From assembly GCA_949126835.1 (NCBI GenBank), contig OX421509.1, positions 10,126,920 through 10,190,919 of the forward strand: DNA of 64,000 bases, given 5' to 3'. The DNA comes from Anisus vortex. Taxonomy: Eukaryota > Mollusca > Gastropoda > Planorbidae. The position numbers and the translations under genes are program-made. Shown piece by piece: positions 34,663 to 44,874 of this stretch; within the stretch, counting starts at the first letter, position 1, and the number at the start of each line of letters is the position of its first letter. The notes beneath the pieces were generated by a model. It did no database searches. It had not been told where the DNA came from and was given only the letters and a program-made list of their open reading frames with translations.

Positions 34663-34971
34663 CTACAGATAAAGACAAAACAACCAGAGAACTAATAAGT
34701 ATAATATGTACATTTTTTATTGAACAATTTATCAGTTTAAGGGAAGCTGAAAAATGATTGTTCGCAAATAAAGCGGAGTGATACTGAGCAGGGTACATCA
34801 TTCAGGGCGTTATAATAATCATAGACTACACAGTTTTCTCCTGAATTACCATTTTGTAGTGAAACTGTAAAGAAAATATGTTTTACAATCACTTAAAGAA
34901 TAATTAAAATATTTAAGGTAAATGAAGACTTATAACTTATTGCATATGAGTTTTATGGATATAGTCTATAC

Positions 34972-35172
34972 CAGGAGTAGCCAATCTAAAGCACGCTTGC
35001 CAGACTTGGCACGCAGAGCAATTTTCAATGGCACGCGGAACACTCCCTTAAAAAGGCAATACAAACTCTTCTACAAGAAATGGAGTGCTAGAGCAGGATG
35101 ACTTTTGCGTTGTTGGCGCGTTTACTGAGTTAGAAATCCCACTTTAGCACACCATTATTATTGCCGACCCAT
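34972..35172 (+). mobile_element. hAT MITE (GGTCGGCAACCT family)
   Basis: Starts 'caggagtagccaatctaaag', contains 'gccagacttggcacgcagag' and 'ggcacgcgg', and ends 'attgccgaccca'. About 200 bp. Confidence 0.6.
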
Positions 35173-35314
35173 TGGTCTAGACTATTCATGCAAAATTATT
35201 ATAAGGATTAAAACATAGACACATATAAATGTGTGTGTGCGTCTACATACTAATATATAACACCGGCGTCTTACAAGTATCAGAGGTGATAATTATCCAG
35301 GATCGCGTCTTATA

Positions 35315-35406
35315 TACCGTATATACTCGTGTATAAGTCGCACCCCTACATTTTGTCGAAATTTTCGATAAAAAAAGTGCGACTTATACGCGAGTATATA
35401 CGGTAT
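35315..35406. mobile_element. 92-bp MITE with 29-bp inverted repeats
   Basis: The ends TACCGTATATACTCG(T/C)G + TATAAGTCGCAC are inverted with one mismatch and enclose about 34 bases. The TA at each end would fit a Tc1/mariner-type target. Confidence 0.8.
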
Positions 35407-35646
35407 GTTTTAAAAGTACAATGTTGACTTTTATTTTTTTCTAGTTCAGGTAACCCGTTCCATAATATTTCAACTAAACTGTATTAATGTCTTTCTAAAG
35501 AGCTCCGAAAATTGTCCATTAATTTGAGTGCCTCTTTAATATATACGTGCGCACACAAATCAAAACTAGTCTGTTTAAGTACAGTCCGACTCACGTTTTG
35601 TAACAACCTTTACATGTGTGAAAAAAAAAGAAAACTATATAATTAC

Positions 35647-35825
35647 CTCCTTCAAAAATCTGACCCAATAAGGTAGAACTACATTTGGTGTTATCATCGG
35701 CCCATCTGAAGACGCCTTCCACTTCCATATCATTCTTCATATCCAGAGAACATTCCCAGCGTGGTTGTATTTTAGCAGCCTCAGTTTGTCCACTCTCTTT
35801 ACTGTATATAGGTAAGCTCCTTTAG
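35647..35825 (-). pseudogene. Gene 3 exon 4 relic (CTLD core, frameshifted)
   Basis: Acceptor ATAG|CT and donor GGAG|GTAATT remain. 'AKGAYLYTVKRVDKLRLL' is open, then 'LWI' runs into TGA where GLND is expected. Later 'DDNTKCSSTLLGQIFEG' is in the shifted frame. Confidence 0.85.
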
Positions 35826-36132
35826 CTATAATGTGGTTACACAATATAAGGATACAGATTGTTTAGGTACACTGGTTTAGTCAATAAATTAAATACTAAG
35901 CTACGAGTACTGTAACAACTAAGAACTTAGCAAATGTTAATGTTTGAAGCCGTATAACGTTTCAATAAGCCTTAGTCGCCGACATATTGAAAATGTATAC
36001 AAGTCCTTGGGATTGTTTAAAGATGGGACATACAAGAATTCGATCTTTTTCTCGCAACCTCTTTATCAACGGAGAAAGTATGCTTAGTGAAATAATGTTG
36101 CAATAATTAGGCAGGCATTGTTCCAGACATAC

Positions 36133-36296
36133 CTCGGCAATCATCTCTGCAGCAGTGACGTTTAGTTTGTTGGTAGACACCCATACACATGCTCTAACTG
36201 AGCCAGTGGTTACAAGTTTGAATCCAGCTTTGGCATTACACGTCACATTAAACTCATTCGTTGTGTCTGAACTTGTATTGGTTGCCTTGCGATTTC
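36133..36296 (-). pseudogene. Gene 3 exon 3 relic
   Basis: 'GNRKATNTSSDTTNEFNV', 'CNAKAGFKLV' and 'ACVWVSTNKLNVTAA', then a 1-nt deletion so the DDC end reads out of frame. Confidence 0.85.
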
Positions 36297-36299
36297 CTA

Positions 36300-37390
36300 G
36301 AATTGAGATTTGGAAAAATGTTTAATTTTTTTATTCATTATTATCACGGTAATGCTATTATAATGTAGTGGTGTGTGTGTGACGGTCTTATAAAGCACTG
36401 ACAAAAGACTTGTTTTCAGTTTAGATTGCTTTGTATTTAAAAGTATTAGAGACAGGTACCCAGTGTCGAGCGTGATAACGGCATGAGTACCTGTTATAAA
36501 AAAAAAACTTTAATATTTAAATAATGACATATTTATTACAAAAGAAAATTTAATATAATGATTCCAAACAGACTATTCATGTGTTACTTAAAGAAAATGA
36601 CGTTAGCCACAATGAATAAAATGGTCAATAGACCAATAGCAAGGTCCAATCAAAATGAAGAAACAGGTAGGGCTACCATATAGCAAAAAGGAAAGAAATA
36701 GCGAAACCATTAAGCCTAGGCCCACTAATAAAAACAATCATAGGCCTACGTAATGAAGAAATACATTAACCAATGCTTAGTAATACACAACACAAGAGTA
36801 AACAAACAGCAGGGTCAGAAGGAATACGCTTAAAATAATAATAAAATACAAATAAAAACTGAGTCATATCTTAAACTTAAAGATGAAGTAATTTAATTCA
36901 GCATGGGTCGTATGACAAATACACTGGCTTTTGACTAGATTGTAGTTCGCACAGCATGGACAACTCGGTCTGTCCGAAAACTGCGCCTCGGTTTTATTTC
37001 GTCCGACTTTTGCGCATAGGGGGCGCGCATAGGAAAACAGCAATCACTTATCTGTCAACTGTGCTGCCACACTAGCCATTTCCTGGGGCTCCATACCACA
37101 ATAATAATAACGTTAGAATCCATTCGTCTTCAAGGTGCGTCGGTGTAGTTCCTAGATTTTCTGCTCTTTGCTTTTCTGTCTCCTCTTTTCGCTGCAATAT
37201 TCGCTGTTGAAGTGCTGTTACAATGCCTTGTCACACAGTTTCGCTACTAATTCTGCAGTTCTCTGAAAGGTTCTTCCATGTCCTAGGGCTAATATGTGCC
37301 ATGGTCATGCCATAATGTATGGCTCTCACATAATTACTTTTCAAAATATGTGGTGTCCATGGCTCTCTCAGACAAAAAGGTTTTCGACCC
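36300..37390. other. Relic intron/intergenic sequence, no PAN exon found
   Basis: The PAN-like exon expected here from the other genes is not visible on the minus strand. A 'ttttcgacccctgg' hAT end lies near 37380. Confidence 0.5.
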
Positions 37391-37394
37391 CTGG

Positions 37395-37830
37395 CTTAGG
37401 GCATTCAAGTAGGAAGTGATCTAATGTTTCTTGTGGGTAGTGGCAGTGTCTGTGTTTATTCTATTTAGGTGTGAGTTGAGTGCTATATGTCCTGTTCTCA
37501 ACTGGATAATAATATAGTACATTGTTCTTTGCGGGGGAGGAACTTTATGCTGTGTTGTTTGTTGGGCATATTCATTTCTCTGTAAATTTTCCCTCCCATT
37601 GTTGCCCTTGCCCATTGACATGCTTCCTTAAAGTTGTTTTTTTAGTATGCTGCAAACTGTGTTGTAGCTGACTGGTCGTTCACATTGGTTCATGTTTGCT
37701 CCATTTGTTCCAGACTGTCAGCTTTTTCATTACCTAGTATACGATTATGTCCTGCGAATCGATCCATTGTAGGGTTTATGTTGATGATGTTTGTGCTTAT
37801 TAGGTAGTCCATTGTGGCTTTATTATTTAA
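37395..37830 (-). mobile_element. I-type LINE remnant: RNase H end
   Basis: Minus-strand pieces in several frames: 'GHNRILGNEKADSLEQ' (the GNExAD RNase H signature), then 'IIIQLRTGHIALNSHLNRI', then 'CHYPQETLDHFLLECPKP'. This order is the usual end of I-clade LINE proteins. Frameshifts separate the pieces. Confidence 0.75.
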
Positions 37831-37899
37831 AATGTAATAGATATTGAAAGGTTTAAATTAATTTTAAACCATTGTTTTTACTAGTCGAACATATTTCCA

Positions 37900-38760
37900 A
37901 ATGACTAGAACACTATTTATAACACCCATCAGATACCCACATGTTCTCCAAATGTAACTTTACTTTATGAAATGTCTTTAAAGCCATGAAATAGCTAAGC
38001 CATATAACAGAGACCAAAATGTACAAACAGGCATGTATAAATAACAACACACGGGTGAGTTAACTTACAAAAAAATTAATATATAGTATAATAGTATATA
38101 CTCAACCAGACAAAAATATGTAATCCAAATTAATAATTTGTTACACATTTGATAATGACAATTTCAGCCATTCTTGTAGATTCTAGTTGTAATATCGACG
38201 AAATATCTTCGAGACAAGTGAACTTCTGTGCAAGATATTTATGGTACACTAGATGCTAGGCGTCACATATTTTTGCTGATGTCATAATGACCTTTCTTCT
38301 TAGCTATACGATGTCATCAATAATATGTGTTATTAACAGATCAATGTATGCACGCGATCTATCAAATTTTAATCAAGCATTGTTCCGTTTAATTCAATTC
38401 TCTTTTCTTTGTGTGTGAGGCGAAAAGTGCGTTTTTTTTTTACTGATCACTAAAACAAAACCCATCGTTGGTCCGTCGGATATATTTTACATCAATTGTC
38501 GGTAACCAACAAACCAACATTGTATATTAATCACAAAGGGCTTGGCTTAACGTATTGAATATTGGAATTCTTCCTAATAATATGTCAATTCTCAACAAAT
38601 GCAATGGGATGGATAAGACAGTAGGGCAATTACGTTAAACTCAACAGCCTCTTATGTGTCTAAAATATGATGGCGGAGGTATCCATTGAAAAGAAGTAAA
38701 ATCGCAGAAATAGAATAGAGAGATCAAATTATTATATATAGAACATAACTCGGTAATGGT
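37900..38760 (-). promoter_or_regulatory. Gene 3 5' block, duplicated upstream of gene 4
   Basis: 'cccacatgttctccaaatgt', 'aaagccatgaaatagc', 'atctatcaaattttaatcaa' and 'gcaatgggat' recur in order at 46180-46930 around the gene 4 signal exon. The region holds the first exon, intron 1 part and probable promoter. Confidence 0.6.
38107..38171 (-). pseudogene. Gene 3 exon 1 relic (signal peptide with stop)
   Basis: ATG at 38171 down to donor TCTG|GTTGAG. Encodes 'MAEIVIIKCVTNY' then TAA; gene 4 has TAC at this place. Confidence 0.8.
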
Positions 38761-38764
38761 CAAT

Positions 38765-38895
38765 TTGGGCCTGTTTCTTAATGCGCTGATTTACTTCTAG
38801 CTACCATAGTCCTGTTTCTTAAAGACCTGGTTTGCTTCTAACTATCTTAGTCCTGTTTCTTAAAGAGCTGATTTGCTTCTAACTTTTTGTATCTA
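38765..38895 (+). repeat. 41-bp minisatellite M, founder-like locus (about 3 units)
   Basis: Units of 'cctgtttcttaaagacctgg' + 'tttgcttctaactatcttagt' type. The same unit makes the arrays at 47.4-48.5 and 52.1-54.5 kb. Confidence 0.85.
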
Positions 38896-38899
38896 ACAA

Positions 38900-39640
38900 C
38901 GAAAACGTTCAATAGAATTCGGTTTTGTAAGGCTGCTAAAACCTTTAATCTTGGGTCAATCTGGCTATGTACGTGTCTTAATGTACAAACAAACATGTCT
39001 ATCTCTTAAGTTAGTGATATCAATGACATGGGGCTTACAAATCTTAAAAAAAAAATCATTCCTGTATTTATTTGCCTTACTCATCACTTAGTAGTAATAC
39101 AATTCTCGACTGCATTTCTGCAACTATACACGTCTGCAAGCAACTATTTTACTTAAAAGTTTGCCTCGCCACTTATACGGCTACGAGATTTTACCTAACG
39201 CCCGCATTGCATAAGTAGGCCTAGGCCTAATTTGTACATTTTATTATAGTACTTTTATTCCAACATTGCAACTTTTATGGCTTACCGCACTCTATGATTA
39301 ATGAGTAATGCTCTAGTATAATTTCTCCGGTAATAAAATGTCATTAAAAAGTAGTCGATTGTTTTGAGTGAAATGTGTATGTTTACAGCCTTAATAGGGA
39401 AATACTTATAAGGAGAAACCTTGAACGAACTGAAAAAAATATTATAAATGTCTAAGTCATTGTATTTTTCATTGCATTGGATAATATTTACGGCTAAATT
39501 AATTGTATATAGTAAAGTATATAGAGTATAGGCCATTATTGTCAAGTATAACTTTGTGATATGGTGTTGTTTTGTTTATTGGGCGGGTGGGTTATGTTTA
39601 AGGCCCACGCCTTACCACAGCAAGAAACCGCTCTTGGAGA
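38900..39640. other. No gene recognised
   Basis: AT-rich intergenic sequence; the 87-codon minus-strand frame at 39282-39545 shows nothing recognisable. Confidence 0.5.
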
Positions 39641-39654
39641 TCTGTTCAATTCAA

Positions 39655-40030
39655 GGTGCCTGTCTATGATTGATAAAATCCTTCAGGACTATGGACACTA
39701 GCTTTACGACAGCTACATCCTATCTAGTCCAAGTGGTCGGCTTCTTTCAATAAGAGCAAGAACAGAGATATTTTAGGAACTCTTTTGTTCCACTGTAAGT
39801 GAGAATCTTTTAACAGAATCGTCAGTCAGCCACATAATACACTAGCTGACTCTTACTGATACTTTTACTTGTATGCTAAATAGTATGATAGTGTGCGTGA
39901 ATGTCTTTTTTATAAGTATATGTCTGTGCTTACGTATAAAATGTTTAAAACATGCTGAAAAACGAAATTTTTGTAATCAAGTGAAATTGCTTTTTTTTTT
40001 TATCAATAAAGTAATCTTATCTTATCTTAA
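39655..40030 (+). mobile_element. LINE 3' remnant with (CTTAT)n tail, second copy
   Basis: Plus-strand pieces 'CLSMIDKILQDY' and 'SKWSASFNKSKNRD'-like frames, then 'atcaataaagtaatcttatc' and CTTAT repeats. Matches 6795-7230 in the other orientation. Confidence 0.6.
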
Positions 40031-40247
40031 ATTAAATGCCTAATATTGTTAAGAAGTATCGAAAAAGGTATGATTATATTTTATGTATTTATTGTACAAT
40101 GGGGGGGGGGGGGAGCATGAAATTATAGATATAGAGGTTTGACTATACTTAACACATATACTACACACCTATCACACAAGTGACTAGAAAACACGTGCGA
40201 AAACACTATATTCTAAAGTTAATTAAAATGAAGACTGCGTATACCGT

Positions 40248-40248
<1 letters not shown>

Positions 40249-40279
<31 letters not shown>
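40249..40279. repeat. (TA)n microsatellite
   Basis: About 15 TA units. From here to 41000 no gene or known repeat was identified apart from short G-runs. Confidence 0.85.
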
Positions 40280-40281
<2 letters not shown>

Positions 40282-41139
40282 TACATAATTCTAGGTACAT
40301 AGTCCAACAATAAAAACAGCGAAGGATACAGACTTAGGGTCGGAGCCATCAGAAAGGCCCACAAGGGCCCAGATGGGACCAACTCCTCATCTCGACCTCC
40401 TAAGTTAGACTGCTGTAAAACTAAAGTTACATTACAGCTAAAGCATTCGTCACGTGGTGTAAGAAAAAAAAGGGGGGGGGGTCAATGAGATTGACGTGCA
40501 CAGCACGTGTGCTATTGGTCAATCTTTAGTGGGGGTGCTGGGGAGGGGGCGGCAAGGCACTAGTGGACATCTAATAGCCATGCGTTTCTGGACAGACTTC
40601 ACTTTCTTTACTGTCGACTTATTACTCTCAAAGTGAATTTAGCCAGAGGTACACTATTTATAGTTCTATTTTTTGTATACATGTTATATCCTTTGTGTTG
40701 GACGTGGGGCTGGCGCGAGAAAGGAGGTGAAGGTCAGGGATGGTGGATCCAACCTTGATTGCGTCACGCAATGTTCGTTACGTGTACATGGTACCGAGGC
40801 GAAGGATGAGAGGGGGGGGGGCACACACGTGCAATAGAGTTTAGAATATCCATGAATGCAAACTAATATCAATGACAATAGTAACTAGTCATATAACAAC
40901 AAGTAATATACTTTTGGGTATGCAGAACATATACATATATATGTAAATACAATTCAATGCAAAGCTAAATACATTAAGTGTTAAATATAGGAGAAAGAAA
41001 AGAAAGATACATTCTTACTCCAATCAGAGTGGCATATAATGTCAGTAGTATGTGCGTACAGCAGAGCTAGCTAAAATACTTTAATATGTTTTGTGCGAAA
41101 CATGTGTATGTTTTTATTGGAATAAATATTATTTCACAT

Positions 41140-41302
41140 TTAAAGCTATATTTATTTTAAATAAAAAATCACATTTATTTACCTAATCCTAATCAAATAC
41201 CATAATATTGAAACAAAAATGTTAGTGTCTCTTTAAAAACTGGGACATTTAGTAAATTGTAACTTTTGGCTCTTCCTTCTCAAAAGGTTGTCGACCCCTG
41301 GA
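41140..41302 (-). repeat. hAT element end
   Basis: Ends 'tctcaaaaggttgtcgaccc' + 'ctgg', the right end of the GGTCGGCAACCT family. The left limit is not defined. Confidence 0.4.
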
Positions 41303-41424
41303 CTAGGGTAATGAGAGGGGGAGGGTGGGGCTGACTTTTTTTGTTTGTTTGTAAGTTATTGTTAAAGGGTAAGATGTATTAGTGTAGACAATGTCTAGAT
41401 ATATTTATATACATAAAGCAACAT

Positions 41425-41466
41425 TCAAGCATATATATATATATATATCTAAAGCTTATGTATATG

Positions 41467-41503
<37 letters not shown>

Positions 41504-41517
41504 GTGTGTGTGTGTGC
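41425..41517. repeat. (TA)n/(TG)n compound microsatellite
   Basis: Two TA tracts followed by about 12 TG units. Confidence 0.85.
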
Positions 41518-41697
41518 ATAAGGGTATTTCTTTTTGCCTATCTTTGTATATTTATCTCTATACGGTTCTATTCAAATTTATATATCAATCTGTTGGTCTC
41601 TATGATTTCTAACTATTAAAACAACAGCCTTTAATTAAAATTATAAAAAGACAAAAAATTGAGAAACTTTAGTGTCTATGTAAATGTTGTATTTCTT

Positions 41698-41703
41698 TTT
41701 ATT
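41698..41703 (-). promoter_or_regulatory. Gene 4 polyadenylation signal
   Basis: AATAAA on the minus strand 16 bases past the stop. The same element and spacing follow gene 5 (62343-62348). Confidence 0.55.
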
Positions 41704-41718
41704 TTCCAATTCCCCATT

Positions 41719-41846
41719 TTAATGTGAGTTCAAAAAGGGTTGTTCACATATGTAGAACATGTTAGCAAGACAAGTGGTAACGGACAGAATGTTTTTGGTA
41801 TAATCATAGAAAATGCATTCCTTGGGATCTTGGGATCTAGGCTGAC
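41719..41846 (-). CDS. Gene 4 exon 5 (CTLD C-terminus, QPR)
   Basis: 128 nt, acceptor TTTCAG|GT, stop TAA. 'GQPRSQDPKECIFYDY', 'NILSVTTCLANMFYICEQ' and 'PFLNSH'. Confidence 0.85.
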
Positions 41847-44822
41847 CTGAAAATGATGATTAGTAACATTAATACAGACTTATAAGAAATATTAAACATT
41901 ACATTAAACTTTAGACCTACTTTAAAAAAACGTGCTATTTATGTACAATACATTTTTAAAAGTATTTTATATTTAGTTATTATACAAAGCTCTACCTTTT
42001 AAGGCATTGTATACACAGTAAAAAGAAATTTACCTGGTTCGAAAAGATCACGCATTAAGATAGCATCACAAACTGTGTTATCATCTTCCCACCTGTAGAC
42101 ACCGTCCTCTTCCGCATCATTTAGACCTACCCAAATATAGGTCCGAGGGAAGGTCTTATCTTGTAGAATCCTCAATTTTTCCAGGGATTTTACTGTATAA
42201 AGGTGGCTTTCTTTTGCTATAGCGTTGCATAAAGATAAACGATTTATACATAATAATTATTATTTGAAAATGTCGAACAAATAGATTCACGGAGAGATGT
42301 AACTTTTATTTCTAAAGTCTATTAATACCCAACACGTGTGTGACATCTTGAGATAAATCTCTGTAGTCGGTAACACTTCGTGCAAGACTATTGAAGATTA
42401 AAGTATCATAAAGCATGCATCTTCCAATTACCCTGATATTTGATATAAAGTTTTGTTTTTATATTCCTATGTAAAGAAAAACTCATTTATAGTGGTAATA
42501 TTGCATTAAATAGATTGTTAAGCCTAAGACGCAAATATTTTCTGTTGTGGCATTCGAAAAGTTTGATAACAGAAGAAAAAAACCCACCAATTTTTGGGTA
42601 GATAAAATGCAGCTGCGAAACAGTGGGCTGCCGAATGCCTGAGAAAACGAGGCGATAGATTGGCCATATTCTAAGAAAAGGATAGTAGAACAAAGATTCA
42701 GACTGGACCTAGACTGGAAACCCCTTGGTAAATGACACAAAGTACGCCCAAACCAAACTTGACGATTATTCCAGAGAAAACCAAGGATTATAAGGAGATT
42801 GACCGCTTGCTCTATTTTTAGAGCTGAATAGTTTGCGCATTTCACTCAAGTATTCCTGTGTAAACAAAAAGGAAACTTGTAAACTGTATAGCAAGGTTCT
42901 GTCTCTATTTACGGACACTATACGATTGAAACCAAATATATTTATTGTTTATATACTGTATACTCTAATAAATTCAAGCTTGAATTAATGTTACTGTTTT
43001 TAATTCAAAACTTTAGTCAATGTCAATGTTTGTAATTAAAAACTTTAATCTTTCGTTTTAACAAAGACTATAAGAAGATGCACCGCTGGCTCTAAGCTTA
43101 TTTTTAGAGCACATGTTTTCTTTTTTTGCCTGCGCAGCCAATAAAGCTGTCCTATCTTATTTTATTGAGAAATGTATAGCGATTAAATAAAACGGAAGTG
43201 TAGAGTACCAAAAAAGTTTTTAATTTGACAGTACCAACGATAATCGAGAATTCCGAAAAGAAGTCATTCTAGTCATCGAATAGCAGAAATATTAAAGCAA
43301 GTGGTCCGTCTTATTATAGTCTTTGAGAAAACAAAGGGTGCTGGAAATTAAGTCTAGCAGAAGAGCATTTAGTATTTCGTACGCAGACAAACCCCAGATT
43401 TTCATTAAATTACATTGACATATAATAATATTGAAGATGCATAAATAAATAATACCATTTAATTATTCAAAAAGTTGATGTATAATTTTATGCACGTTAT
43501 TGTCGCCATATATTGCAAAGAAGCAAAAGACATTATTTTTTTATAAAAATATTTTAACTAATGCTGCCAAATATTTAAAGTCTTTCACATGTTCAAATGG
43601 ATATAGTGTATAGAAATGTGTACATTAAAAAAACACAAAAAAAGATTTGGTAACTATGTATTGTTTTCAATACAGTTATATTTTTTTTTATGTTTTAAAG
43701 GAGATTTGAAGTTTTGTGTTGAGCTGTTTCAAGTTTTTTTTTTTTTTTTTTTTTTGTCAATTTTAGCTTTGACAAAGACTATAATATGGAACGCCTGCTC
43801 TATTTTTAGAGCTTATAAGTTCTTTTTTCGTGCTCATCAAATAACGTTGTCTTAAATTACTTCTACGTTCCTAAGTTTGCCTAAATGTTTCCGCTGTATA
43901 CAACACCAGATTTTTATTTTCAATTTTTATTGAGAACATTACAGCGATTAAATAAAACACGGAAATGCACAGCACAAAAGGGAATAGGGAATTCCGAAAA
44001 GAAGTCACGCGAGTCATCAAATAGCAGAAATATTAAAGCAAGCGGTCCATCGTATTATAGTCTTTGATTTGACCAATGAGTATATCATATACTAGCCGAT
44101 ACCTAAGCTAATTGCAAATAGAAATGTATGAACGATACTGAACATTTTCCAGAAAATTTTGTAGAATAAACATAAAATGATTCGAAAAGATTCGTCATAA
44201 ACCAAAATAAGGAGAGAAATACGCGTTACTAGTTACTAGTAATTAAGGAAATCATATAAATTCCAAACATTGCTTTAGTCTTTAGACTAACCTCGGCAGT
44301 CATCCCTGGCAGTAGTGTAGAAAACTGCGTTGGTAGACATCCAAAGACATGCTGTAACCGAACCAATGGTTATTATTTTGAAACCAGCTTGCGTATTACA
44401 TGTAAATGTACAATAATAGTCGTTACTAGTTGGTGTACTGGTACTGGTTGATTGACAAGTTCCTGGAATGTAGTTAAATACAAGATATAAAATGCTATAT
44501 CATTGATGTTTCTGTGTTGCATACAATAATCATGAAACTAGTTCTGTACCAAAAGCTATAGCTTTAGAGTATACTGTTACAAGGAATGGTAGAATTCGAT
44601 TGGTGTTTATGTGTCTATGGCGTAGTCCCTTGTTGGTTTCATTTGGTCAGCTTCTGTGCCAGATGGCAATTAAAGGACTTTACATTCCGTCTTTTTTGGA
44701 CTTGTCAAAGTAAACACTGAAAGAAAGTTATATTGACCCTCCCCCCTCAAATATGTTTTAATAAGCAGTGATTCAAGCGCTGTATAAATAACCATTAATA
44801 TTATTATTATTATTATTATTTA

Positions 44823-44874
<52 letters not shown>

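Larger units (their letters stand above)
35647..38171 (-). pseudogene. Lectin gene 3 relic (exons 1, 3 and 4 only, disrupted)
   Basis: Three homologous exons remain on the minus strand: signal exon 38107-38171, CTLD exon 36133-36296 and CTLD core exon 35647-35825. Lesions: a TAA codon at residue 14 of the signal exon, plus a 2-nt shorter exon; a 1-nt deletion before the end of exon 3 (164 nt against 165); the usual exon 3 cysteine reads Arg (NRKATNTS); and a 1-nt loss that turns the WIGL core into a stop. No PAN exon or final EPN exon was found between or beyond. Donors and acceptors are still visible. It is closest in arrangement to gene 4, sharing the 5' flank. It could be transcribed but cannot encode the family protein. 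Confidence 0.85.

Noticed and set aside
42483..42845. 120-codon minus-strand open frame
   Set aside because: Intronic in gene 4, overlaps a MITE-like fragment at its start and shows no family signature.
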